A stretch of DNA of 64,000 nucleotides from CALFVT01 sp039989855 (GCA_039989855.1 JBDXGZ010000003.1:85989-149988), one strand, 5' to 3'; positions 15,490-25,617 are shown, numbered from the stretch's first letter. Program-made: numbers and translations. Notes: generated from the sequence alone by a model not told the origin.

Positions 15490-17601
15490 ATGAACCAAAG
15501 TGTAGCGATTAAAATGAAACCTGCGGCACGGGACGCGGTTAATCCTGCATTTGATTGGGAGCGTATCGCCTATTTGGTCAATATAAGCCGCAGCATGGAC
15601 CATATAGAAGAAACGGAACTGGTTCCGACGAAAGAGGTTTTATATCAATTTTCAGCGCGCGGTCATGATGTGGCGCAAATCATGTTGGGAAGTTTGCTAA
15701 ATAAGCCCCATGACGCGACCTGCGGTTATTATAGGTCTCGACCTATGTTGCTGTGCCTCGGCGTTGATCTTGAAGACGCTATGGCAGGACCATTGGCGAG
15801 GTCAGGAGGTTATAGCGACGGTCGAGACATAGGGGTTGTATTTAATTATCCTAACCCAGGCGGGACCAGTGCCTTGCCCATGTGCGGCGGTGTCGGGGCG
15901 CAATATACGCCGAGTGCAGGTTGGGCTCAGGCGGTTGAATATTACAATAATGTATTGGGTCAGTCAGACTATAAAGACGCGATAGCTCTTGTGCTCGGCG
16001 GCGATGCGTCTGTGGCGACGAACGGATTTTGGTCGGCCTTGACGATGGCGACAACTTTAAAGCTGCCGATGTTGTTTTATATCGAAGATAATGGCTACGG
16101 CATCTCTGTTAAGTCGGACAAGCAAACGCCCGGCTGTAATATCGCCGCGAATTTGGCATCCTTTCAAGGGCTAAAAATATTTGATGGCGACGGCACAGAA
16201 CCTGTTGAAGCGTCTGACCTTATTCACAAATCAATGGAGCATGTGCGCTCTCGTCAGGGGCCAGTCCTGTTACGGTTAAGAGTTCCGCGCTTATCGGGTC
16301 ATTCGGCGCAAGATACGCAAACTTATAAATCGGACGCAGAAATCGCGGCGGAGCGCGCCCGTGACCCGCTGCCTAAATTGAAAGATTATCTCATTCCTAA
16401 CTTTATGAGTGAGGCCGCGTGGGCGGAGATTGAGCTACGGGCTGAAAAAGATGTTAGAGCGGCTATTGCAGGCGCTAAGCAACGGCCCGTCGCCGACCCC
16501 GAGACGATTGAAACTTTTGCCTTTTCGGAAACGGATGATGACGGCAATATTATAAAGCAAATAATGGGCGGTGTTCACGCCGTAGGGCATGAGTTCCCAG
16601 CGTCTCGTGAAACGCCGACCCCTGAAGGCAAACGCATAAATATGGTTACCGCCATTCGTAAGACGCTGGATTATGAATTAAAGACCAATGAAAAAGTTGT
16701 CGTTTTTGGTGAAGACGTTGGCCCAAAGGGCGGTGTTCATGCTGTGACGATGGGTTTGCAGGCCAAATTTGGTGAAGGACGTGTGTTTGACACAAGCTTG
16801 TCGGAAGAAGGTATTATTGGCCGTGCTGCGGGCATGGCTATGGCGGGTCTGGTACCTGTTCCTGAAATTCAATTTCGTAAATATGCGGACCCTGCGGTTG
16901 AACAGTTAAATGATTGCGGAACCATGCGGTGGCGCACGAACAACCGATTTGCGGCGCCTATTGTTGTGCGTATCCCAGGAGGGTTCTTTAAATGTGGAGA
17001 TCCTTGGCATAGTCAAACCAATGAGGTTCAATTTGCTCATGCGGTGGGGTGGCGTGTGGCTGTCCCGTCTAATGCGGAAGATGCGGTTGGGCTTTTGCGC
17101 TCATCCATGCGCGGCAATGATCCTGTGTTTTTCTTTGAACACCGCGCTATGCTTGATCATGCGTGGGCGCGTCGGCCTTATCCCGGGGATGAATATGTTC
17201 TCCCTTTCGGCAAGGCCAAGATAACGCAAGCGGGTGATGAGCTGACGATCGTAACATGGGGCGCAATGGTTGAGCGATGTGAAAATGCCGCCAAAGCCTC
17301 TGGTAAAAGTGTGGAAGTTATTGACTTACGCACACTCATCCCGTGGGATAGGCAGGCCGTTGTCGAGTCCGTTGCTAAAACCAGTCGCTGCCTTGTGGTT
17401 CATGAAGATAATGGGACGGCAGGCTTCGGTGCGGAAATTCTTGCGGTGATTGGAGAGGCTTGTTTCCTCGATCTTGATGCGCCCTTGTCGCGTTTGACCA
17501 TGCCTGATATTCCGAGCCCTCATAATCCTGTTTTGTTAAATGCGGCGGTTCCAAGTGAAGCCAAAATTGAGCAAAAAATTCTTCAGCTTATTTCGTTCTA
17601 G
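15490..17601 (+). CDS. branched-chain 2-oxoacid dehydrogenase E1, fused alpha and beta subunits
   Basis: A 703-residue thiamine-diphosphate enzyme that decarboxylates branched-chain 2-oxoacids and passes the acyl group to E2. Residues about 25-330 are the alpha subunit, with the ThDP motif starting GDASVATNGFW at 171 and ending EDNGYGIS. Residues about 375-703 are the beta subunit (NEKVVVFGEDVG, EIQFRKYADPAVEQL, FFEHRAML, VIDLRTLIPWD). Fusion of both subunits into one chain is known in some bacteria and differs from the separate bkdA1/bkdA2 layout. E2 follows after 8 bases; no E3 gene is in the window. Confidence 0.9.
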   Translation: MNQSVAIKMKPAARDAVNPAFDWERIAYLVNISRSMDHIEETELVPTKEVLYQFSARGHDVAQIMLGSLLNKPHDATCGYYRSRPMLLCLGVDLEDAMAGPLARSGGYSDGRDIGVVFNYPNPGGTSALPMCGGVGAQYTPSAGWAQAVEYYNNVLGQSDYKDAIALVLGGDASVATNGFWSALTMATTLKLPMLFYIEDNGYGISVKSDKQTPGCNIAANLASFQGLKIFDGDGTEPVEASDLIHKSMEHVRSRQGPVLLRLRVPRLSGHSAQDTQTYKSDAEIAAERARDPLPKLKDYLIPNFMSEAAWAEIELRAEKDVRAAIAGAKQRPVADPETIETFAFSETDDDGNIIKQIMGGVHAVGHEFPASRETPTPEGKRINMVTAIRKTLDYELKTNEKVVVFGEDVGPKGGVHAVTMGLQAKFGEGRVFDTSLSEEGIIGRAAGMAMAGLVPVPEIQFRKYADPAVEQLNDCGTMRWRTNNRFAAPIVVRIPGGFFKCGDPWHSQTNEVQFAHAVGWRVAVPSNAEDAVGLLRSSMRGNDPVFFFEHRAMLDHAWARRPYPGDEYVLPFGKAKITQAGDELTIVTWGAMVERCENAAKASGKSVEVIDLRTLIPWDRQAVVESVAKTSRCLVVHEDNGTAGFGAEILAVIGEACFLDLDAPLSRLTMPDIPSPHNPVLLNAAVPSEAKIEQKILQLISF

Positions 17602-17609
17602 GACACGCT

Positions 17610-18842
17610 ATGACCACGATTGAAATAAAAGTCCCTTCTGACAATGAAGAAGGCACAACAATGAAAATTCAAAAATGGCTTAAGGCTATTGGCGATGTTG
17701 TTACAAAAGATGAGCCGTTGGTTGAAATTGAAACGGATAAGGTCACGATGGAAATTGAAGCACCTGCGGACGGTGTCTTGACGGAAATCACATGCCAAAT
17801 CGGCGTAGATGTCGATGCAGGGGCGATCATTGGCGCTTTGTCGACAGCGCAAACAGGCTCAGAGATTGCGAAGGATGAAGCGCCAATATCTGACGTGGAC
17901 TTAAGCGCGCCTGCTGCAAACCCCGAAGGCGCGCCATTAAATGAAGTGCCCTCAAACGTTGGGCTGAGTCCGTCTGTGAGACGGTTTGTGGCGCAAAATA
18001 ATATAGATATATCTGGAATTTCTGGCTCTGGAAGAGGCGGGCGGTTAACGTTAGCTGACGTCAAATCTTGCCTGAGTCATATGCGCGCAAACCCAATGCC
18101 CTCTAATCCTGTTGAGCCTAAGCTTGATTTGGCGCAGGGCGATCAAATCATTCCTCATTCGAGTATGCGCCTCGCTATTGCTAAACATATGACGCATTCC
18201 GTCGCGACGGCCCCGCATGTGACAGCGGTATTCGAGCTTGATTTTACGTCGATTATGGCACACCGCGCGGTCCATAAAGCGGAGTTTGCCGCGAAAGGCG
18301 TCAAGCTTACCTATACGGCTTATTTCATTATGGCCTGCGTCGAGGCGATGAAGGCTGTGCCCACGGTGAACAGCCGTTGGCATGATGATAGGCTTCAAGT
18401 TTTCGGAGATGTAAACATTGGCATCGGCACGAGCCTCGGAAGCGCGGGGCTTGTGGTTCCTGTGGTGAAGCAGGCGCAGGCGAAAAGCCTTTTTGGCATA
18501 GCTCAAAACCTGCAAGACCTTACGAGCCGTGCGCGCGATAATAAGTTGAAGCCGTCTGATGTTAAAGGCGGGACGTTTACGATTTCCAATCACGGTGTGA
18601 GCGGGAGTCTTGTGGCGAGCCCGATTATTATTAATCAGCCGCAATCGGCCATTCTCGGTATCGGTAAACTCGAAAAACGTGTCGTCGTTAAGACACTGGA
18701 TGGGCAAGACGTTATCGCGGTTAAACCGATGGCTTTCGTCAGTTTGACAATTGATCACCGCGTGTTGGATGGCCACCAAACCAATATGTGGCTTTCAAGA
18801 TTTGTTGACGTCTTGGAAAATTGGCCAGACTCTAACGTTTAA
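17610..18842 (+). CDS. dihydrolipoamide acyltransferase E2 of a 2-oxoacid dehydrogenase
   Basis: A 410-residue E2. The N-terminal lipoyl domain (1-78) carries the lipoylated lysine Lys44 in ETDKVTMEIE. An Ala/Pro-rich linker follows, then the E3-binding domain at about 119-151 (LSPSVRRFVAQNNID). The catalytic domain ends with the HRVLDG motif (383-388, His and Asp catalytic). Together with the fused E1 it gives branched-chain acyl-CoA; the E3 must be encoded elsewhere. Confidence 0.92.
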   Translation: MTTIEIKVPSDNEEGTTMKIQKWLKAIGDVVTKDEPLVEIETDKVTMEIEAPADGVLTEITCQIGVDVDAGAIIGALSTAQTGSEIAKDEAPISDVDLSAPAANPEGAPLNEVPSNVGLSPSVRRFVAQNNIDISGISGSGRGGRLTLADVKSCLSHMRANPMPSNPVEPKLDLAQGDQIIPHSSMRLAIAKHMTHSVATAPHVTAVFELDFTSIMAHRAVHKAEFAAKGVKLTYTAYFIMACVEAMKAVPTVNSRWHDDRLQVFGDVNIGIGTSLGSAGLVVPVVKQAQAKSLFGIAQNLQDLTSRARDNKLKPSDVKGGTFTISNHGVSGSLVASPIIINQPQSAILGIGKLEKRVVVKTLDGQDVIAVKPMAFVSLTIDHRVLDGHQTNMWLSRFVDVLENWPDSNV

Positions 18843-19067
18843 GGCGTAATGCGTGCAAGATCGTGTAAATTAGGCGCAATATGCCATCATCGGTAAAATT
18901 TATGGCCATAGTGATCGTTTCGTGTATAAATCAGCCTGCTTTTTGGCATATATAGTTTTTTATAGAGGTTTTTTACATTTACGCCCTCTTATATTACGAA
19001 TAGCTATTGTTTATGGAGTTACGGGAGTTGCAACATATTAAGTGTGTTGCTGAATGGGTAGAGTGTG

Positions 19068-19697
19068 ATGGCGCAGCCAGATGATATTGAAAAAATAGAA
19101 AAAGACGAAAGCGTTGATGGTCAAACATCAACGTCTGCTTTTTCTGATGTTTCAAAAGCTTTTGTCGAGCAGCAAGCGCCTCTTAAGGTTTTCATATCGC
19201 GCCTTATCAGACGCCCGCAAGATGTTGATGATGTGGCACAAGAAACATTTGTCAGAGCTTTCTTGGCTGAGAGGAAGGCTGATATTCAGCATCCAAAGGC
19301 CTATATTTATCGTATCGCCAGAAACCTTGCGTTTGAAGTATTAACAAAAAAGTCAATTAAATTGACGAGCTATATTGAGGATTCTTGTGATAATTCACTC
19401 TTACAATCAGGAGAGGATATCGAGAGCAATACGATTGTGTCGGAAAAGTTTGACCGCGTTAAGATTGCAATTGCGGAGTTGCCGCAGCAGTGTCAACGCG
19501 TATTCATCATGCATAAAGTATATGGATTTAAATATAAGGAAATATCCCAGCAGCTAGGAATATCTGTAAGTACGGTTGAGAAACATATTATGGCAGGCCT
19601 GAAAAAATGCCGCCAATCTGTTAAGTCTCAAGAGACGCCGAATACGGTAGTCGATATAAATGAAATGAAATCAGAGATGAAAGGACGGTTGAAATAA
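19068..19697 (+). CDS. ECF sigma factor, FecI-like
   Basis: A 209-residue sigma-70 family factor with region 2 (RPQDVDDVAQETFVRAFL) and region 4 (YKEISQQLGISVSTVEKHI). I start at ATG 19068; a GTG three bases earlier is possible. It is followed after 2 bases by a FecR-type regulator and then by a TonB receptor with an STN domain, the standard cell-surface signalling cassette. It should direct polymerase to the receptor promoter when the outer-membrane receptor binds its ligand. Confidence 0.88.
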   Translation: MAQPDDIEKIEKDESVDGQTSTSAFSDVSKAFVEQQAPLKVFISRLIRRPQDVDDVAQETFVRAFLAERKADIQHPKAYIYRIARNLAFEVLTKKSIKLTSYIEDSCDNSLLQSGEDIESNTIVSEKFDRVKIAIAELPQQCQRVFIMHKVYGFKYKEISQQLGISVSTVEKHIMAGLKKCRQSVKSQETPNTVVDINEMKSEMKGRLK

Positions 19698-19699
19698 AG

Positions 19700-20791
19700 A
19701 TGACTAATTTTACAAAAACAGACGCTTTACCAGAAGCTTCGTCCCTCATCGAATCTGAGGCTCTAGCTTGGATTGCGCAGCTTAATGGCGACGACGTGTC
19801 CGAGCAGGATTTAGCCACTTTTAGAGAGTGGGTGAACCGCAGCCCCTTGCACCAAAAGGAAATTAGAGAGCTATCAGCGCTTTGGAGTGATCTAAACGTC
19901 TTAACGGCCATGGATGAGCCTATACGTCAGGCGGATAAGCTATCTAAGCAATTACGTAGAAAGAAAGCGCGCCAGGAATGGCGGCGTAAAATGGCTATAC
20001 CCGCTTTCGTTACCGCCGCTTTATTGGCGATCGCTGTCAGCCCGACCTTACTAAAAGGTCCAGAGGGCACGAATTCTTATGAAGCCCAAGTGAATGTTCC
20101 TCTTATTTTTAAGACAGTCAAAGGTGAGCAGCAAACACACTCGCTGAAAGATGGCTCTGTTATTACACTTAATACAGATAGCCATATTGAGGTTGATTTT
20201 ACCAAAGGGCAAAGAAATATACGTCTCTTAAAGGGTGAGGCCTTATTCTCTGTGGCGCATGACGAGCGGCGTCCCTTTTTAGTCTTTGCCAATGACGGTA
20301 TCGTTAGAGCTGTTGGGACTGAGTTCTCCGTGCATGTTACGGATATAAGGATGGAAGTTATTGTTTCGGAAGGGTCTGTTGAGCTTTCAACACTTAAGCC
20401 GACGCAGCCTACACAGTCTTTAACGACAGTCTTCCCGCGTGAAACGAAAGTTGCAAGCCTTGGTGTCATTAAAGCAGGGCATACGGCCCATGTCGAAGAT
20501 TCTACCGCCTCTATTGTTAATGTTAGCGATGAGAAAATCGACGCTGAATTATCTTGGCGTGTTGGCCGTCTTGATTTTACTGGAGAAGGTTTAGAAGAGG
20601 CGATAAATGAATATACGCGCTATAGCGATTTACGCATTCTAATCAAAGATCCGAAGCTTAAAGATATTCGGGTCGGTGGCTCTTTTCCAACGGGCGAGCC
20701 AGATTTATTCCTCACCTCCTTAGAGCTTAATTTCGGCATCAAAGTTGATAAAGCTGAAGGAAACGTCGCTTACCTCTCTAAATCCAACTAA
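19700..20791 (+). CDS. FecR-type inner-membrane anti-sigma regulator
   Basis: A 363-residue protein. The cytoplasmic N-terminal domain (about 14-75, ESEALAWIAQLNG, FREWVNRSPLHQKEI) is the DUF4880 sigma-binding part. One membrane helix lies at about 98-117. The periplasmic FecR domain (LKDGSVITLNTDSHIEV, GEALFSVAHDERRPF, VRAVGTEFSV) follows. The last 70 residues (GLEEAINEYTRYSDLRILI) would touch the receptor's STN domain. It passes the surface signal to the sigma factor encoded just upstream. Confidence 0.88.
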   Translation: MTNFTKTDALPEASSLIESEALAWIAQLNGDDVSEQDLATFREWVNRSPLHQKEIRELSALWSDLNVLTAMDEPIRQADKLSKQLRRKKARQEWRRKMAIPAFVTAALLAIAVSPTLLKGPEGTNSYEAQVNVPLIFKTVKGEQQTHSLKDGSVITLNTDSHIEVDFTKGQRNIRLLKGEALFSVAHDERRPFLVFANDGIVRAVGTEFSVHVTDIRMEVIVSEGSVELSTLKPTQPTQSLTTVFPRETKVASLGVIKAGHTAHVEDSTASIVNVSDEKIDAELSWRVGRLDFTGEGLEEAINEYTRYSDLRILIKDPKLKDIRVGGSFPTGEPDLFLTSLELNFGIKVDKAEGNVAYLSKSN

Positions 20792-20953
20792 ACTGTTGTA
20801 TAAAAACAACAACTATAGGGAATGTGGCCTCTTTGTAATTTCTTTACTGAAAACGACTGAGGTAAAAGGTTAGTCATCCCTCTAATCTATCAGGTAACCA
20901 AAGTGATATGATTTTACTTCGTGAGCCTGATAAAAAAATAGTAGGGAAAAGAG

Positions 20954-23900
20954 TTGAAACTCAATAAAACGTTAAAAGTAGCACTTGTGTGTGCAGGTTT
21001 TACGATATATTTTGTGAGTGCTTCCGCTTCATCGGAGACATTCTCGATAGATATTGACGAATCTGACGCGGTTACTGCGTTGAATAGTTTGGCGAGCCAA
21101 ACGAATTATCCTCTACTTTTTGATTTTGATCAGGTGCGTGATTTGCGCGTTAATTCATTGAAAGGCGATTATACACTTCAAGAAGCGTTGGATCTCATTC
21201 TTCGAGACTCAGGGTTTTCAGGGAACCTATTGAACAGAGAAGTCATTATGATTTCTCCCAATAAACCTAATGAAACCCAACAAGAGGAATATCCAATGAA
21301 TTTTAAGGGGACTAAAACAAAAATGTTGACGGGTGCATCCGCAGCATTACTGGCTGTGGCTGCAACGCCGTTGGCGGCCCAAGCACAAACCGCTGATGAC
21401 GAAGTTATCGTTACAGGTATTCGTCAATCTTTGGCGAATGCGATTGTAGAAAAGCGCGCAACAACCAATTTGACTGAGATCATTCAGTCAGAAGATATTG
21501 GTAAGCTTCCAGACCAAAACTTGGCTGAAGTTTTGGAAAATATTACAGGTATCCAAATTACCAGAACAGCGGGTATCGGTAGTGCCGTTCAAATTCGGGG
21601 TACAGATGATAACCGTATTGAAATCAACGGCGTTTCAACAGTGGGTTCAGGCGGACTTGGCGGTGGCCAAGGTACAAGTTCTGGTGGCCGTAGTGGTATT
21701 GACTTCCAAGATTTACCCGCGTCATTGATCGCCTCTCTACAGGTGACTAAAGTTCCTGATGCTAAAGCGGTTGAAGGTACAGTCGGTGGTACAATTAACC
21801 TTCGGACTATTCGTCCTCTTGAGCTTTCTGAGCGCCTCATATCTGTTCGTGTCCAAGGTGAACATAACGATCTATCTGATGAAATCGTTCCTCGTTTTTC
21901 AGGGACTTATGGCGATAAATGGGATCTTAACGGTGGCGGTGAAATTGGCCTCGTTTTAAGTGGTAGCTACGCTGAGCAAAATGTTACAGCGCTACGCCCG
22001 CGTGTTGACCGTGATGCGGTCGTTAGCCCAGGCGATACATTTACAGATCCTAATACAGGAATTACTGACATTACGGGTAGTGCTGAGGATTTCCAATTCC
22101 TACGTATTCAGTTCTTTGACCAACGTCAGGATATTTTCGCGTTAGAAACGCTTAACCTTGCAGGTACATTAGAATGGGCTCCAAGTGAAAACCTAAGCTT
22201 CTATTTTGATGGTATCTATAATGACCAAACAGTTAATTCTGAAGGGTCACAAGTTCAGCTCTCTGGTGTTTCTTTACCGCCAGTTGTTAACAACACAACA
22301 AATGCAACGTTTGAAGATACTGATTTTGGTACAATTCTTGGACCTAATGGACCTATCAACCTCGGTACAGTTCCAACGGTTACGTCAGGTATTCTACTGC
22401 CGGGTACGAACCTCACAGGATCTTTGAATCCAAACCTACGGGGTGTGAGTAACGCCGGTGCACGTTTAACTGAAAGTAATGTTTTTAGTGTTGGTGGTGA
22501 CTGGGAAGGTGAGCGTCTATCAATTTCAGCTCAAGCGTCTATTTCAACAGCTGATACAGAAGCTCCAAACCTTTCAACGACGATTGACTTCATTAACCCG
22601 AATGATATTCAACCTGCGATCGGTCAAAGTCTTGATAATGGTACACCGCTTGTTTTCGATCTTACGGATGGTGCCTTAACGTTTGGTATTGCTCAAGGGC
22701 AGACAACAACGCCGACAACGGCCGAATTGCTTGATCCTGCGAACTATCAACTCCGTCAAGTTAACCAAGGTGCCTCTACAGGTGAAAACGAAGAGAAAGC
22801 CTTCCGTGTAGACTTCTCTTACGATACAACGGATATTGCACCCTTTATCTCATCAATTGATTTTGGTTATCGGTATAATGAAAACTCATCCGACAATATT
22901 AACGCGACATCTGCGACAAATTTAACATCTGCGACGGGTGCTTTTAACCGTCCAAATGCAGACTTGTTTGCAAGTATCGTAATCCCAGGTCCAGATAATT
23001 TTGGTGATGGTGATGGTCGTGAGTTGTTCATTGAGAACTTCCTGATCATTGACCCTGTTCTTGCCTTTGATGATCCTGATTTGGTTCGTGATACGCTTAA
23101 CGCCGCAATTACAGCCAATAACCTGACAAATGATGGGAATGAAGCTGTACTGGGTGAAGATGTTGCTTTGATCGGTGTGCCAACGGCTGCTGCGACAGCG
23201 TCGTTCTTCATTGATGAAGAAACACATGCTCTGTATGCACAAGCAAATTTTGATACACAGTTTGGTGATCTTCCAGTTCGTGGTAACGCGGGTCTTCGTT
23301 GGATTGAAACAACGCAAGAATCAACAGGTGCGACAAGTTCTGTTGTGAATGGTGTGGCAACGGATGTTACTGTTGTTGAAGAAAGCTCTTATGATTTCTT
23401 CTTACCACGCTTTAACCTTGCGATTGATGCAACGGATGACATCACGCTCCGTGGTGGTATTGCACGCGATATCAACCGTCCTGACTTTGGCGCTTTGTCA
23501 ACATCAATCATCTTCGGTTCTGGTCCAAATGATCCTGTGCCTGTCGGTAACCCGAATTTGGCGCCAGAAGCTGTTTGGTCATATGACGCATCTGCAGAAT
23601 GGTATTTTGCACCGTCAAGCCTTATCAGCGTTGGTTTCTTCCATAAGTCACGTACAAATCTATTTACATCGGCAACAGTATTTCCGCCGGAGAATCTAGA
23701 TGCAAATGGTATATTGAACATTGATGTTACTGACCCATGTGAAGCTGGTGGTATCTTTAACCCAATTGCTAACCGGAACATTAACAGCCCGATTGAAGGA
23801 ACTGGTATCTGTACACCCGTGACATCTACAACCAATGGTGAAGGTACAACAACGCAGACAGGTATTGAACTTGCCGTGCAGTACGACCTATCTGGTTGGG

Positions 23901-24388
23901 AAGATCAACTCGGTTGGGCCTCTGGTTTTGGTTTTATTGGTAACTATACTTACCAAACTACGGGCGGTAGTGCCGAAGACTTCCCTGCAAACTTCGCTGA
24001 TGTCGGCGGATCACGCAGTGTATTTGATGCCTTAGGTATTGATAATGCTCAGGATCAAATTCAACTTCAAAACTTGTCCAGAAATTCTTATAATATCACA
24101 GCGTTTTATGAGAAATATGGTCTAAGCGCCCGTGCTCGTTACACATGGCGGTCTAGCTTCCAGTCGACAGACCCAATTCAGTTTGGTGTTCCTCGGGTGA
24201 ATGCATCACGTGGACAGTTAAACACGAGCGTAAACTACGATATTAATGAAAACATCAATATCGGTGTTGAAGCGATTAACCTTCTACAAAATGATGCGGA
24301 CCAGTTCTGTGTGACCAACAATTCACTCTTATGCTTTAACGGCATTACAGACCGTCGTATTGTTGCGGGTGCAAGCTTTAAATTCTAA
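20954..24388 (+). CDS. TonB-dependent transducing receptor with STN domain and a second internal signal peptide
   Basis: A 1144-residue outer-membrane receptor. Order: signal peptide (1-27), STN signalling domain (about 31-100), then at 115-145 a second complete signal peptide (MNFKGTKTKM, hydrophobic core, AAQAQ). After it come a plug with DEVIVTGIRQSL (about 149) and IQIRGTDDNRIEING-like segments, and a long 22-stranded barrel ending in Phe (AGASFKF). The plug and length fit the Xanthomonas/Caulobacter TonB receptor group. The long form starts at TTG 20954. The internal ATG 21296 has its own AAGAGGA ribosome-binding site and would give a receptor without STN. It follows the FecI/FecR pair. 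Confidence 0.87.
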   Translation: MKLNKTLKVALVCAGFTIYFVSASASSETFSIDIDESDAVTALNSLASQTNYPLLFDFDQVRDLRVNSLKGDYTLQEALDLILRDSGFSGNLLNREVIMISPNKPNETQQEEYPMNFKGTKTKMLTGASAALLAVAATPLAAQAQTADDEVIVTGIRQSLANAIVEKRATTNLTEIIQSEDIGKLPDQNLAEVLENITGIQITRTAGIGSAVQIRGTDDNRIEINGVSTVGSGGLGGGQGTSSGGRSGIDFQDLPASLIASLQVTKVPDAKAVEGTVGGTINLRTIRPLELSERLISVRVQGEHNDLSDEIVPRFSGTYGDKWDLNGGGEIGLVLSGSYAEQNVTALRPRVDRDAVVSPGDTFTDPNTGITDITGSAEDFQFLRIQFFDQRQDIFALETLNLAGTLEWAPSENLSFYFDGIYNDQTVNSEGSQVQLSGVSLPPVVNNTTNATFEDTDFGTILGPNGPINLGTVPTVTSGILLPGTNLTGSLNPNLRGVSNAGARLTESNVFSVGGDWEGERLSISAQASISTADTEAPNLSTTIDFINPNDIQPAIGQSLDNGTPLVFDLTDGALTFGIAQGQTTTPTTAELLDPANYQLRQVNQGASTGENEEKAFRVDFSYDTTDIAPFISSIDFGYRYNENSSDNINATSATNLTSATGAFNRPNADLFASIVIPGPDNFGDGDGRELFIENFLIIDPVLAFDDPDLVRDTLNAAITANNLTNDGNEAVLGEDVALIGVPTAAATASFFIDEETHALYAQANFDTQFGDLPVRGNAGLRWIETTQESTGATSSVVNGVATDVTVVEESSYDFFLPRFNLAIDATDDITLRGGIARDINRPDFGALSTSIIFGSGPNDPVPVGNPNLAPEAVWSYDASAEWYFAPSSLISVGFFHKSRTNLFTSATVFPPENLDANGILNIDVTDPCEAGGIFNPIANRNINSPIEGTGICTPVTSTTNGEGTTTQTGIELAVQYDLSGWEDQLGWASGFGFIGNYTYQTTGGSAEDFPANFADVGGSRSVFDALGIDNAQDQIQLQNLSRNSYNITAFYEKYGLSARARYTWRSSFQSTDPIQFGVPRVNASRGQLNTSVNYDINENINIGVEAINLLQNDADQFCVTNNSLLCFNGITDRRIVAGASFKF
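21285..21298 (+). promoter_or_regulatory. internal ribosome-binding site and ATG for a short receptor form
   Basis: An AAGAGGA box is followed about 5-8 bases later by ATG 21296, in frame with the receptor and at the first codon of a full signal peptide. The upstream start is a TTG. This suggests two translation products, one with and one without the transducer domain. Confidence 0.5.
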
Positions 24389-24421
24389 GCTTACACATAA
24401 AGAAACAGTCCAATTTTTGGA

Positions 24422-24461
24422 GTTAGGTCTAATCTTTTATGGCTAGACCTAACGCGTTTTT
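24422..24461 (+). terminator. strong intrinsic terminator after the TonB receptor
   Basis: Perfect 10-bp stem GTTAGGTCTA / TAGACCTAAC with a 12-base loop, followed by GCG and a T-run. It closes the sigma factor-FecR-receptor unit, so the next gene needs its own promoter. Confidence 0.9.
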
Positions 24462-24665
24462 AAAACTTTCGGAAGAATGGAAAACATCATTTCATTCTTC
24501 CACTTTAAATCTAACATTTGAATTTTTAAATATCACACTGAGCTTAAACGGGCGGGTTTATGCCCTGATCTTGAGTGTGCCGTGACTAGATATATAAATG
24601 TTCTAGACGGCGATTTATGACGGCTTTAATGTGATATAGCTACAGGTAGTTAAGAGGCAAAAATC

Positions 24666-25403
24666 ATGGGTGAAAGCCGGTTTGTATATCAAAAAACCGT
24701 CCGGGATATTATGAAGTTGATCGATTCGGGTGTGTGCGCCCTAGAGGGTCGACTTCCTGCAACGCGTGATTTGGCGCTGCAATTAGGTGTGAGTCGTACC
24801 GTTGTGCGTGAAGCTCTTATAGCCCTACAAGCGCAAGACATCCTTATCATTAAGCCGCGTTCTGGCGCTTATATCGTTAATAAACCTAAGTTAAATTCAC
24901 AGGGTCTTCCTCAAATAAAATCCTTTGAATTGGCCGAAGCGCACGCTCTTATCGCTGTGGAGTGCGCTGCAATGGCAGTATCTATGATCACTGAAGACAT
25001 GACTTTAGAGATGGAAACTTATATTCCGATCATGTCGGGCCGGACACAAGATGATATGAGCCCTCTGCGAGCTTACGTTGAATTTCATACGGTCATTGCC
25101 AAGGCGACCCAAAATGAAGTCATTATTACGATGATGGAAACGATGTGGAAGAAACGTAAAGAGTCTTGCATGTTGGAAAACATTAGTGTGTCAAACCTGT
25201 CTCAATTTGAAGACGATCACATCGCTATTCTCGACGCTTTGAAGAATAAAGACTCCGCGTATGTGAAGGCTGCGATGAAGGCTCATTTCTCTCACGTCAT
25301 GGAAGCGCTTATTATTGCCTCGGAAAAAGAGGCTTATGAGAAAATTAAAAATAGAGCGTCTGAAACGCGGTCACGTTTTCTTTTAGTTTCACAATTTAGC
25401 TAG
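24666..25403 (+). CDS. GntR-family regulator with FCD domain
   Basis: A 245-residue FadR-type regulator. The N-terminal winged helix contains LPATRDLALQLGVSRTVVREAL (about residues 29-50), the GntR signature. The C-terminal FCD domain (about 95-220) is helical and carries Asp/His metal-ligand-like positions (EFHTVIAKAT, DHIAILDALKNKD, AAMKAHFSHV). Such proteins respond to small organic acids or sugars. Standing after the receptor terminator, it may control a carbohydrate- or acid-uptake set, but no target is shown. Confidence 0.88.
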   Translation: MGESRFVYQKTVRDIMKLIDSGVCALEGRLPATRDLALQLGVSRTVVREALIALQAQDILIIKPRSGAYIVNKPKLNSQGLPQIKSFELAEAHALIAVECAAMAVSMITEDMTLEMETYIPIMSGRTQDDMSPLRAYVEFHTVIAKATQNEVIITMMETMWKKRKESCMLENISVSNLSQFEDDHIAILDALKNKDSAYVKAAMKAHFSHVMEALIIASEKEAYEKIKNRASETRSRFLLVSQFS

Positions 25404-25617
25404 CTTTAATTTGCGCCTTTAATGTGCGCTCCAGCGGCCCTCCTATAGTGCGATTGACCTTTGCGTGTTACGGCTCAGATAGCCATATTTCTCCCTTTGT
25501 TTTTAAGTCTGTTCTCTAAGGCGTGAGACGTTGCGCCAGGCGCCACCTATTGCGCTGTCCTTATATTGGCATCTTAGTTGCATCAGTTCCTGTCTTGAAT
25601 GACAAGAAGGAACAACC

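Noticed and set aside
18051..18779. Long antisense frame over the E2 gene
   Set aside because: It has no family resemblance and follows from the codon pattern of the E2 catalytic domain.
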